The notes under the pieces: model-generated | What the model saw: the letters and a program-made list of their open reading frames with translations, nothing else | The model's database searches: none | Told to the model about the DNA's origin: nothing | Program-made: the position numbers and the translations under genes | Source of the DNA: Paratissierella sp033809995 | GTDB taxonomy: Bacteria > Bacillota > Clostridia > Tissierellales > Tissierellaceae | Length of the DNA stretch: 15,582 bases | Assembly: GCA_033809995.1 (NCBI GenBank) | Contig: JAPXKQ010000053.1 | Coordinates: forward strand, 1-15,582 | Direction of reading: 5' to 3' | Shown: positions 1-7,120 of the stretch, piece after piece | Position numbering within the stretch: position 1 is the stretch's first letter | How the letters are laid out: every line of letters begins with the position of its first letter

Positions 1-24
1 ACTCATCATCGACGTTTGTATCAA

Positions 25-2619
25 TTAATTCTCTGCTTTTATATTTTCTACTATTATTCCTTCATTGATTCGTCTCAATGGGTACACTCCAGATAATAAT
101 GCTACTACTGTTGCTCCTACACATGCTATGGCTATGTTTTTCCAAGGTGTAACCCACTGAAATTCACTTATGTTAAATACTATTTTAAACAAAATATAAG
201 TCAACCCTGTACCTAATGCTCCACCAAATATTGCTGCATATAGACCATAATATATACTTTCCAATGCTACCATTCTCTTAATTCCAGATTGAGTCATACC
301 TACAGCTTTGATCATAGCAATTTCCTTAGTTCTTAGGATAATATTTGTGCTTATGGTGTTGATGATGTTTATACTACTAATTAATGTAATAAGGGTTACA
401 AATCCATATAAGAATATGCTCATAATAATGCTAACATCCCTACTTTCTCTTGCCTGCTCAGCATAATCTATATAACGTAACTCTGAATTTTTTTGCTCTA
501 AATCATCTAAATAGTTTCTCATAGGTTCCAAATCTGCATCCTTTGTCATCTCTATAATCAATTGAGGATTTGATATATTGGGATCAATTCCCAGATTGTC
601 CAATACCTTTTCCGTAGTTATGATATTAAATACACTATTATAACTATATTCTTCACCCAATACACCTTTATCCAGTATCCCTACAACATTAAGCTCTGTA
701 TATTTAGTTTCTACACCTTCTTTATCATTAGCATAGGATGCATATTGTATTTTATCGCCGACTTTAAAATGATACCCTTCCATAAAAGTAAATTTATCTG
801 TTTTCTCATTGTATGCATAGGTATTGTTTATCACTAATACCCCATTGTTTTTATCAAGTTCTTCCTTATTGATATTACCGCTCTTTAAAAGATCTTTTAG
901 GATATCCATATTTTCATCTCCTATAGAATATACCATTATTGATTGAACTTGATTCAAACCTCCCACTTTACCACTAAAGAGATTGGGTACTTGTTCTATC
1001 AATTGCTTACTAACTTTATCCTCTTGAATAAGTGCTTCCCCATAAATGCTCCTTAATTTATATACCTTATTTACACCATCAACTTCTTTTAACCCCTTAT
1101 TTATTGCATCTATGTTATCTATATTCTGACCATAGACTACGAAATCTCCTACATCTGGTTTCTCTACAACTCCCATTTTAAACATAAAATCAGAGAATGT
1201 AGAGAAGGTAATAAATAGGGATATGCTTATGACCATAGAAAACACGGTGATTATAAATCTCTTTCTATTTCTTCTTAAATTTTTGTAAGCAATTTCACCT
1301 TCTATGCCAAAGAACTTCCTAATTAACCTAGATCTTTTTATTTTGTCAAAGGATTCTTTTTTAAAACTTCCAGTATTTCTTACAGCCTCTAAGGGTGATA
1401 TTTTCCCTGCTCTTCTTGCTGGTCCTATAGCAGATAAGAATACTGTAATTAAACCAATAATCATACAAAACAAAAATAGGGGTATGGATATTACTATATC
1501 CATATTTCCCACAAATGAGAAACTTGATTTCATTGCAGAGATTATATAAAATACTACTTTCATTCCAAATAATCCAGAAATTAATCCTATTGGTATGCCT
1601 ATTGCTGATAGTATAAGTGACTCTTTTAAAACTATCCCTTTTATCTGACTTGGTGTAGCTCCCACAGAACGTAATAAACCAAATTGTGATATCCTCTCTA
1701 GTACAGATATATTAAAGGAATTGTATATAACCGCTATAGTAGATACCATAATGAGTATTATGATAAATACAACTAGTGCCATCAAACTATTATTAAAAGT
1801 TTTATTTAAACTTTCCGCAGATAATCTAAGCAGACGGTAGTTAGTCAATACATTATCTTCATTTACCCCTACATCCTTTGCTATGGAGAAGATATTATCG
1901 TTAGCATTTCTTACACTTGGCAATGTGAAATATACATTATACTTTCCTGTTTTAGGTGAATTCTCATCCAAAAAGGTAATTCCTTTAGTCTCAAAATTTC
2001 CACTCCACCTAATTTTAGATTCTAAAAATCCTACTACTTCATATTCTCTTTCATTTATCTTTTCAAATATTTCTTTACTTGCTTTTCCATTGTCACTATC
2101 TATAAATTTCCTATCTCCAACATCTAATTTTATTTTATCTCCTATTTTAACTTCTTTTTCAAAATATTTTGCAGTGGAAGGATCTATTGCTATTTCATAG
2201 GAATTCTCTGGAAATCTTCCCTCTCTTATGGAATATGGGAGTAAATCTAATGCTTCTTTTTTATAACTTTCAATTGATATATATCTATATGGTGGAACTC
2301 CTTCGCCATATAAATCTTCATCAGCCTCAGTTGTTTCTGAAACAATACCTACTCCTTCATACTTACTTATACCTGCTTTATCTATTCCTACATGGTTTAC
2401 AACCTTTTCTACATCTTCTTTCTCAAGATTTCTAAATCTTGCATGAAATGTCCCGTTTTCACTAATTGCTTCCTTGATAAGAGCCTCCCTAGTAGACAAT
2501 AGAATGGTGCCTACAGCGGTTACCATCGCTACAGAAAGAATTATACCTAGAATTGTAAGAAGTGTTCTATTCCTCTGTCCTTTTAAATATCTATAGGTAA
2601 TTTGTTTATAGCTTTTCAT
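25..2619 (-). CDS. ABC transporter permease, two FtsX-like modules (MacB/SalY type)
   Basis: Membrane subunit of an ABC exporter, about 864 residues. Hydrophobic segments are seen near residues 19-41, 276-300, 331-358, 373-396, 452-474, 728-751, 786-809 and 827-846. This gives two repeats of one segment, a large extracytoplasmic domain, then a three-segment FtsX core. Each core carries the typical motif at its cytoplasmic turn ('FGLLRSVGAT' and 'IAMIKAVGMT'). I place the start at the ATG at 2617-2619, because AGGTG lies seven bases upstream; an in-frame upstream extension has no ribosome binding site. The gene overlaps the end of the ATPase gene by 14 bp, which implies translational coupling. 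By family it could export or extract peptides or lipids, or act with the neighbouring two-component system in antimicrobial peptide defence; the substrate cannot be read from sequence. The family call is secure. Confidence 0.93.
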   Translation of the reverse strand: MKSYKQITYRYLKGQRNRTLLTILGIILSVAMVTAVGTILLSTREALIKEAISENGTFHARFRNLEKEDVEKVVNHVGIDKAGISKYEGVGIVSETTEADEDLYGEGVPPYRYISIESYKKEALDLLPYSIREGRFPENSYEIAIDPSTAKYFEKEVKIGDKIKLDVGDRKFIDSDNGKASKEIFEKINEREYEVVGFLESKIRWSGNFETKGITFLDENSPKTGKYNVYFTLPSVRNANDNIFSIAKDVGVNEDNVLTNYRLLRLSAESLNKTFNNSLMALVVFIIILIMVSTIAVIYNSFNISVLERISQFGLLRSVGATPSQIKGIVLKESLILSAIGIPIGLISGLFGMKVVFYIISAMKSSFSFVGNMDIVISIPLFLFCMIIGLITVFLSAIGPARRAGKISPLEAVRNTGSFKKESFDKIKRSRLIRKFFGIEGEIAYKNLRRNRKRFIITVFSMVISISLFITFSTFSDFMFKMGVVEKPDVGDFVVYGQNIDNIDAINKGLKEVDGVNKVYKLRSIYGEALIQEDKVSKQLIEQVPNLFSGKVGGLNQVQSIMVYSIGDENMDILKDLLKSGNINKEELDKNNGVLVINNTYAYNEKTDKFTFMEGYHFKVGDKIQYASYANDKEGVETKYTELNVVGILDKGVLGEEYSYNSVFNIITTEKVLDNLGIDPNISNPQLIIEMTKDADLEPMRNYLDDLEQKNSELRYIDYAEQARESRDVSIIMSIFLYGFVTLITLISSINIINTISTNIILRTKEIAMIKAVGMTQSGIKRMVALESIYYGLYAAIFGGALGTGLTYILFKIVFNISEFQWVTPWKNIAIACVGATVVALLSGVYPLRRINEGIIVENIKAEN

Positions 2620-3298
2620 TGTTGTACACCTCATTTTGAACAATAAAGCCATCTTCTATGGTAATTATCCTATCTGCTTGGGATGCAATATTTAAATCAT
2701 GGGTAATTAATATTAATGTTTGATTATATTTTTTAACCGATATCCTAAGCAAATCTATTATTTCCTTACTATTTTTACTGTCCAAATTTCCAGTAGGTTC
2801 ATCTGCAAGCACTATAGATGGATTATAAGCTAAAGCACGACCTATTGACACCCTTTGTTGTTGTCCTCCAGAAAGCTCATTTGGCAGGTGATGTCTTCTT
2901 TCATTTAAACCTAAGATATTTACCAATTCTTCGAAATGACCCTTATCTACTTTCTTAGTATCTAGAAGTAAAGGAAGAAGCATATTTTCTTCTGCTGTTA
3001 ATACCGGCACTAAATTGTAGAATTGAAATATAAATCCTATCTTCCGCCTCCTAAATATAGCTAATTCCTTTTCTGATAAATTGTAAATATCAACTCCATC
3101 AACATATACTTTTCCACTAGTTGGTTTATCTACACCACCTAATAGATGTAATAATGTACTCTTTCCTGAGCCACTAGCCCCTACTACTGCAACAAATTCA
3201 CCTTGATTAATAGTTAGATTAATATTTTTAAGAGCTTCAACTTTTGTATTTCCTTTACCATATGATTTGCATAAATCTACTACTTTTACTACTTCCAT
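2606..3298 (-). CDS. ABC transporter ATP-binding protein (MacB/LolD type)
   Basis: Cytoplasmic ATPase of 230 residues that powers the permease encoded immediately downstream. All ABC motifs are present: Walker A GASGSGKST (40-48), Q-loop Gln92, signature LSGGQ (142-146), Walker B IVLADEP (162-168) followed by TGNLDS, and the switch His200 (ITHD). Length and motifs are typical of the LolD/MacB/YknY subfamily that partners FtsX-type permeases. I chose the ATG at 3296-3298 because GGAGG sits eight bases upstream; the longer reading from a TTG at 3313 would translate the ribosome binding site itself. The region upstream (3320-3387) holds repeated TTGTAAGA boxes that may be the binding sites of the response regulator encoded at 4824-5516. 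Confidence 0.95.
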   Translation of the reverse strand: MEVVKVVDLCKSYGKGNTKVEALKNINLTINQGEFVAVVGASGSGKSTLLHLLGGVDKPTSGKVYVDGVDIYNLSEKELAIFRRRKIGFIFQFYNLVPVLTAEENMLLPLLLDTKKVDKGHFEELVNILGLNERRHHLPNELSGGQQQRVSIGRALAYNPSIVLADEPTGNLDSKNSKEIIDLLRISVKKYNQTLILITHDLNIASQADRIITIEDGFIVQNEVYNNEKL

Positions 3299-3320
3299 AT
3301 ATTTTTCCTCCAATTTTAAT

Positions 3321-3387
3321 ATTCTAACTATATATTACAAGTTGAATCTTACAATGAGATGAATTTATGTCTTACAATTTAGTAAGA
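3321..3387 (-). promoter_or_regulatory. Candidate regulated promoter of the ABC exporter genes
   Basis: On the minus strand the octamer TTGTAAGA occurs twice, 23 bp apart (3370-3377 and 3347-3354 on the plus-strand scale). A related TTGTAATA lies 14 bp further on (3333-3340). The outermost copy is also half of a dyad, TCTTAC/GTAAGA (3370-3387). A TAGAAT -10-like hexamer (3321-3326) or TATAGT (3328-3333) follows, with no good -35. Direct repeats in place of a -35 are usual at promoters activated by OmpR-family regulators, and such a regulator is encoded nearby. Regulator binding is inference. Confidence 0.4.
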
Positions 3388-3390
3388 AAA

Positions 3391-3420
3391 GAAGATCCCT
3401 CCATCTTGGTCGGGATGACA
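3391..3420 (-). repeat. Dispersed repeat, 'TGTCATYCYGASC' family, copy 1
   Basis: Read on the minus strand this begins TGTCATCCCGACC, continues through AAGATGG and ends AGGGATCTTC. The start (TGTCATYYYGASC) and the end (a GGGATC/GAATCTC-like terminus) match the copies at 3564-3600, 12174-12228 and 13614-13649. From memory, short repeats of this form occur in many clostridial and other bacterial genomes, where their function is not established. Confidence 0.65.
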
Positions 3421-3427
3421 AAATCAA

Positions 3428-3476
3428 TTCACAATTCACAATGCACAGTTCACAATGTACGATTAGCAGTTCACAG
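3428..3476. repeat. Degenerate heptanucleotide tandem repeat, seven units
   Basis: Seven consecutive 7-mers read TTCACAA, TTCACAA, TGCACAG, TTCACAA, TGTACGA, TTAGCAG and TTCACAG, exactly in register over 49 bp. It lies in the non-coding gap between the sensor kinase and the ABC ATPase genes. The units are too short, and without spacers, for a CRISPR array. It may be a slippage-prone tract or part of the surrounding repeat mosaic. Confidence 0.7.
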
Positions 3477-3535
3477 TGAAAGGCCGTAAGCCGTCATGGC
3501 GCCTGTACCCTTTGTAGTTTAAGGGTAAATGAAAT

Positions 3536-3600
3536 GAAGAATCTCTATTTTGTTTGATAATCATAATTCCTTGAGATTCTTCGCGACGCTCAGAATGACA
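3536..3600 (-). repeat. Dispersed repeat, 'TGTCATTCTGAGCG' family, copy 2, with inverted end
   Basis: On the minus strand 3600-3564 reads TGTCATTCTGAGCG then TCGCGAAGAATCTC. A 10-bp end, GAAGAATCTC, recurs in inverted orientation at 3536-3545 against 3573-3582. The element overlaps the end of the sensor kinase gene and provides its last codons and its TGA stop (3590-3592). The stretch from 3477 to 3535 between this and the heptamer tract contains GGCGCC and no gene that I can support. Confidence 0.7.
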
Positions 3601-4831
3601 CCCGTTTTAAAAACGTAATTATAAACTCCGTTCCTACGCCCTTTTTACTTCTTACAGTAATAGTTCCTCCCTGGGATTCTACTATTACCTTTGTAAGGTG
3701 TAATCCTATTCCAATACTTTCTGGTCTTATATCACCACTTAATTTATAAAATCTTTCAAATATATGTGGTAAGTATTTCTCGTCTATTCCTTCACCATTA
3801 TCCTTAACTATAATGCTACTAAATAGCGGTGTCTCTTCTAAAGTAATTTCTATCTTACCTCTACCATGTTCGATTGCATTTTTAATTATGTTGATTAAAG
3901 CCTCTCCTGTCCAATCCTTATCACCATAAAAGAACGCGTTACTGTCTCCCTTTACGTCCAATACCATATTTTCTAACTTAGGACCTAGAGTATTTAATGC
4001 TATATCAAGAGAATTTTTCAAAAGCACCTTTTCTTTTTTAAATTCTATAGCACCTGCCTCTATTCTAGCCACCTTAAGTAAATTAATTATTAGCCATTCC
4101 ATCCTATCTATCTGTGATTTGGACTTATCTAAAAAGTTTAACCTAGTACCTTCATCCATATTTTCGTCATCCAACAATAAATCATTTAAGACTATTAATG
4201 AAGATAATGGAGTTTTTAGCTGATGGGAGATATCCGATATCATATTTTTTAAGAATACTTTTTCCTTCTTCAATATATCCAAACTATTCTCCAGTCTATT
4301 TGCCATTTGATTAAACTGATGATTGAGTATATTAAAATCGCCTTCCCCCTCTTCACTTAAATAAATAGAAAAGTCACCTTCCACTACCTTTTCCGCAGCA
4401 GATGATACCTGTTGAACCTTGGAATAAATTTTAGTATATTCTCCTTTTATCATAAATCCCAGCGGGACAATAAAAAAAAGTATTAATAGGCTTATTATAA
4501 TCTGAATATTAGGGTTTATGCCTTTTAATACTTGTTGATAGTTTCTATTAATCTCAATAGAATACCCATATTTCTTTAGTACATCCTGTCCAATACTTAT
4601 GTTTTCCTGAGATACTTCTTTCGTTATATAAGGAATGACTTCATTCTCTAATTCAGGATGGGATTTTAAAATATTGCCTACTAATGCCATATCCCTTTCA
4701 ACTATTTTGCTATTTATTCTGTTCATAAATATATTTACGGTAAAAAAGCCAATAATGGCAAATATAATTTGATATATTATAAGTTTCATTATAATAGATT
4801 TAAATTCTTCATTTCTAAACAAATCATTCAC
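3590..4831 (-). CDS. Sensor histidine kinase (two-component, HAMP/HisKA/HATPase)
   Basis: Membrane sensor kinase, 413 residues from the GTG at 4829-4831. Segments: transmembrane 14-36, an extracytoplasmic domain of about 70 residues (37-108), transmembrane 109-128, a HAMP linker about 130-182, HisKA with the phosphoacceptor His203 in 'SDISHQLKTPLSSL', N-box around Asn314-Asn317, G1 DNGEGI (344-349) and G2 GIGLHL (373-378). It overlaps the response regulator gene by 8 bp. No ribosome binding site precedes the GTG. AGAGGTG overlaps it and is well spaced for a TTG three codons later (4820-4822), so the true start may be 4822. The last residues, RVSF, and the stop codon come from a dispersed repeat; close homologues would be expected to end near 'TEFIITF'. 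The ligand is unknown. The extracytoplasmic domain is longer than in BceS-type kinases. Confidence 0.94.
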   Translation of the reverse strand: MNDLFRNEEFKSIIMKLIIYQIIFAIIGFFTVNIFMNRINSKIVERDMALVGNILKSHPELENEVIPYITKEVSQENISIGQDVLKKYGYSIEINRNYQQVLKGINPNIQIIISLLILFFIVPLGFMIKGEYTKIYSKVQQVSSAAEKVVEGDFSIYLSEEGEGDFNILNHQFNQMANRLENSLDILKKEKVFLKNMISDISHQLKTPLSSLIVLNDLLLDDENMDEGTRLNFLDKSKSQIDRMEWLIINLLKVARIEAGAIEFKKEKVLLKNSLDIALNTLGPKLENMVLDVKGDSNAFFYGDKDWTGEALINIIKNAIEHGRGKIEITLEETPLFSSIIVKDNGEGIDEKYLPHIFERFYKLSGDIRPESIGIGLHLTKVIVESQGGTITVRSKKGVGTEFIITFLKRVSF

Positions 4832-5516
4832 CTCTTACATCTTCATCCCATCTATATCCAATACCTCTCACGGTTTTAATATACTTAGGATTGGAGGAGT
4901 CATCCTCAATCTTTTCTCTAAGCCTTCTTATATATACTGAAAGTGAATTGTCATCTACGAAATCTCCATCAATATCCCATAGATTTTCTAAGATTTTACT
5001 TCTGGATAATACTTGATGATGGTTATTCATTAAGATAATAAGCAACTTATATTCTGAAGGAGTTAACCATATTAGTTCATTGTCCTTATATACCTTAGAT
5101 TCTAACAAATTAACCTTTATATCATTGGATATAAGTAAGTCTCTTTGTGAAATTTTCGCAGTCCTTCTCATTACAGCTTTGATTCTAGAAATTAGTTCTT
5201 TAATTCTAAAGGGTTTTGTAATATAGTCATCTCCACCTAAATCTAGACCCATTACTATATTTACTTCTTCATCTTGAGCTGTTAAAAAAATCACAGGTGT
5301 CGTTTTATCTTTTCTTATCTCTCTACATAAATCAAAACCATTACCATCAGGCAGCCCAACATCCAATATTATCAAATCATAATTATTTTGCCTAACCAAA
5401 TCTCTCCCATCAGTAAAATTATGTGCTATATCCACCATGTAACCTTCATTTTTTAACGAATATTCTATTCCCATTGCAAGAGTTGAGTCATCTTCTACCA
5501 ATAGAATCTTAGCCAT
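4824..5516 (-). CDS. OmpR/PhoB-family response regulator
   Basis: Cytoplasmic transcription factor of 230 residues, partner of the kinase that follows it with an 8-bp overlap. The receiver domain (1-120) has the acidic pair Asp9/Asp10, phosphoacceptor Asp52 (LIILDVGLPDG), Thr79 and Lys101 (YITKPF). The C-terminal winged helix (about 130-228) has the usual 'LTPSEYKLLIILMNN' start and the terminal 'IKTVRGIGYRW'. The ATG at 5514-5516 is chosen because AGGGGTG lies about six bases upstream; a longer in-frame reading from a TTG at 5552 has no ribosome binding site. An extended -10 promoter lies just upstream and the preceding MATE gene ends in a terminator, so the regulatory and exporter genes start their own transcription unit. 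Likely target: the ABC exporter promoter at 3321-3387 (inference). Confidence 0.95.
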   Translation of the reverse strand: MAKILLVEDDSTLAMGIEYSLKNEGYMVDIAHNFTDGRDLVRQNNYDLIILDVGLPDGNGFDLCREIRKDKTTPVIFLTAQDEEVNIVMGLDLGGDDYITKPFRIKELISRIKAVMRRTAKISQRDLLISNDIKVNLLESKVYKDNELIWLTPSEYKLLIILMNNHHQVLSRSKILENLWDIDGDFVDDNSLSVYIRRLREKIEDDSSNPKYIKTVRGIGYRWDEDVRGE

Positions 5517-5540
5517 CTTAACACCCCTTTCATTAAAGGT

Positions 5541-5549
5541 ATTATAGCA
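5541..5549 (-). promoter_or_regulatory. Extended -10 promoter of the response regulator gene
   Basis: The minus strand reads TGCTATAAT, a perfect TATAAT with the TGn extension. Transcription would start near 5534, about 18 bases before the ATG. There is no convincing -35 because the T-tract of the MATE terminator occupies that position; an extended -10 can work without one. Confidence 0.65.
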
Positions 5550-5560
5550 CAATTGAACGC

Positions 5561-5592
5561 AAAAAAAACAGTGTGCCTAAGCCCACTGTTTT
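5561..5592 (-). terminator. Intrinsic terminator of the MATE gene
   Basis: On the minus strand a 9-bp stem (AAAACAGTG at 5592-5584 is complementary to 5573-5565) encloses a 10-nt loop that can add two inner pairs. It is followed by an uninterrupted run of eight T residues. It starts three bases after the MATE stop codon. On the plus strand it has no gene to terminate. Confidence 0.85.
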
Positions 5593-5594
5593 AA

Positions 5595-6977
5595 TTAAGA
5601 CAAACGAACCGTCCCCATGTCTTTTTCTTGCCTGTTTATTTCTAGGTTTAATTCTATTCCTTCGTTTCGAATTAGCATATAGGATGCTAAACTTGATAAT
5701 ATATCTGATATTGGATACGATAGCCAAACTCCCATTGCACCTAAATTAAATCCCTTTACCAATATTATGGATATTGGAATCATGATGATCAATTGTCTTA
5801 ATACTGAAACAAGTATTGATGTTTTAGCCTTTCCGCTTGCTTGGAAATAATATATTGATACATAATATATGCTTATAACTGGAAATACAGAAATCATAAT
5901 CCTAAAGGCTTTTACTGATTCCTGAATTATTACCGGATCTTTTACAAATATACTAATCAATTGAGGGGCAAATATCATTGAAAATCCCCATATTATAACT
6001 GATGTTGCAAAAGCATATATGCTAGTTTTTCTCATTATTAGTTTTAATCTTTTATAATTCTTAGCTCCAACATTATAAGCTGCTATTGGCTGCATAGCTG
6101 ATGCTATACCCATTAAGGTAATGAATAAAAACATATATACCTTTGATATTACTCCCAATACAATAATTCCATTATCTCCAGCTGTACTTTTTAATAGATT
6201 GTTTAAAACAACCATTAATATTCCGTCTTCAGCTTCAACTATAAATGCTGGTATACCTACTAAAATTATTGGAATAAAAATCTCCTTATCTAGTACAAAA
6301 CCTGGAGTCATATTGAACTCTTTAGTTACTTTTCTATAATGGTAATATGCGTAAATAAATCCTATTAGCTGTGATATTGTAGTAGCTATTGCAGCACCTT
6401 TTACACCTAGACCAACATGCATTACTAGTATATAATCAAGAATAATGTTTACCATAGCTCCAAGAGATGTAGACATTATGGATATTCTACTATTTCCTAA
6501 TGATAACATTATATGTGATATAAATATGGTCAAACTTAAGAATATACTGCCAAAGTTTATTAAACTCAAGTAATCATGAGCTAAAGGTAATATAGCATTA
6601 CTAGCTCCTAGCAATTTAAGTATCTTAGTCCCTTGAAAAAATATTATTATAGTTAAGGGTATCATCAATGCATAGGCTAATGTAAACCCATTTTTAATTA
6701 CTCTTTTGGATGTTTCTATATCTTTTTTTCCGTTGTTTCTTGATAGTGCCGTTGATGAACCTACTGAAATAAGCAGACTTAGTGCAACTATTATCCTTTG
6801 AACTGGAAAAACTATCACCAATGCACCGATTCCACTTCCTCCTATGGCATGACCTACGAAAAATGTGTCCACCATATTGTAAAGCTCACTTACTAAAAGG
6901 CTAAGTATAATTGGTATTGAGAATTTTAACAATAATTTACTAATTTTCTCTTCCCCAAATATTTTGTTGTTGCTCAT
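5595..6977 (-). CDS. MATE family multidrug/cation efflux transporter (MepA-like)
   Basis: Integral membrane antiporter of 460 residues that exports cationic or drug-like compounds using an ion gradient. About twelve hydrophobic segments form two six-helix halves. The N-terminal 'SELYNMVDTFFVG' and 'GALVIVFPVQ' blocks are characteristic of the MepA/DinF-like branch. The ATG at 6975-6977 has GGAGG eight bases upstream, but that GGAGG can pair in a leader hairpin (6985-7023), which suggests translational control. The final seven residues, MGTVRLS, and the TAA stop are encoded by a dispersed repeat (5597-5623), so the C-terminus is probably a late addition. The substrate is not predictable. The gene lies 143 bp downstream of the AraC regulator gene on the same strand and has a candidate promoter of its own. 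Confidence 0.94.
   Translation of the reverse strand: MSNNKIFGEEKISKLLLKFSIPIILSLLVSELYNMVDTFFVGHAIGGSGIGALVIVFPVQRIIVALSLLISVGSSTALSRNNGKKDIETSKRVIKNGFTLAYALMIPLTIIIFFQGTKILKLLGASNAILPLAHDYLSLINFGSIFLSLTIFISHIMLSLGNSRISIMSTSLGAMVNIILDYILVMHVGLGVKGAAIATTISQLIGFIYAYYHYRKVTKEFNMTPGFVLDKEIFIPIILVGIPAFIVEAEDGILMVVLNNLLKSTAGDNGIIVLGVISKVYMFLFITLMGIASAMQPIAAYNVGAKNYKRLKLIMRKTSIYAFATSVIIWGFSMIFAPQLISIFVKDPVIIQESVKAFRIMISVFPVISIYYVSIYYFQASGKAKTSILVSVLRQLIIMIPISIILVKGFNLGAMGVWLSYPISDILSSLASYMLIRNEGIELNLEINRQEKDMGTVRLS
5597..5623 (-). repeat. 27-nt dispersed repeat with inverted ends, copy A
   Basis: On the minus strand the ends AAGACA and TGTCTT are exact inverted repeats around T plus the core GGGGACGGTTCGTT. 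The same 14-nt core occurs at 10945-11127, where it is split by an insert, and there the ends are CAGACA and TGTCTG. The outermost base pair is therefore A-T in one copy and C-G in the other, a compensatory change. This copy encodes the last codons of the MATE gene. Confidence 0.75.
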
Positions 6978-6984
6978 AATAAAA

Positions 6985-7023
6985 CCTCCAATATGTTACC
7001 TTATTATGTTAACATTTTGGAGG
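6985..7023 (-). promoter_or_regulatory. Leader hairpin that buries the MATE ribosome binding site
   Basis: On the minus strand CCTCCAA, a mismatched A, then ATGTTA (7023-7010) pair with TAACAT, a mismatched A, then TTGGAGG (6998-6985), around an 11-nt loop. The 3' arm contains the GGAGG used by the MATE start codon, so the folded RNA would block initiation. The same dyad could instead be an operator for a dimeric repressor, since an inner ATGTTAACAT palindrome is present. Pairing is seen in the sequence; control is inferred. Confidence 0.55.
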
Positions 7024-7048
7024 TTTCTTTTCATTCACTTGATTACCT

Positions 7049-7078
7049 ATTATCGGGGACTATTTTGGGGTTTTGCAA
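7049..7078 (-). promoter_or_regulatory. Candidate promoter of the MATE gene
   Basis: TTGCAA (7073-7078) and GATAAT (7049-7054) on the minus strand are 18 bp apart. Transcription would begin near 7042 and give a leader of about 65 nt containing the ribosome-site hairpin. The -35 is only a 4/6 match. Confidence 0.4.
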
Positions 7079-7120
7079 AATTTATTTTTTCCAAGAACCT
7101 TAAGATAATCCAAAAAAATC

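Noticed and set aside
1304..2435. Plus-strand ORFs of 81 to 105 codons inside the permease gene
   Set aside because: They are antisense shadows of a well-supported 864-residue protein, with no ribosome binding sites or recognisable domains.
3428..3476. CRISPR-like array
   Set aside because: Units are seven bases with no spacers, and no cas gene is in the window.
5542..5727. 61-codon minus-strand ORF across the end of the MATE gene
   Set aside because: It is out of frame with the MATE gene, runs through its terminator and has no ribosome binding site.
6985..7033. Plus-strand intrinsic terminator (hairpin followed by TTTCTTTT)
   Set aside because: There is no plus-strand gene upstream to terminate, whereas the minus-strand reading places GGAGG of a real start codon in the stem.
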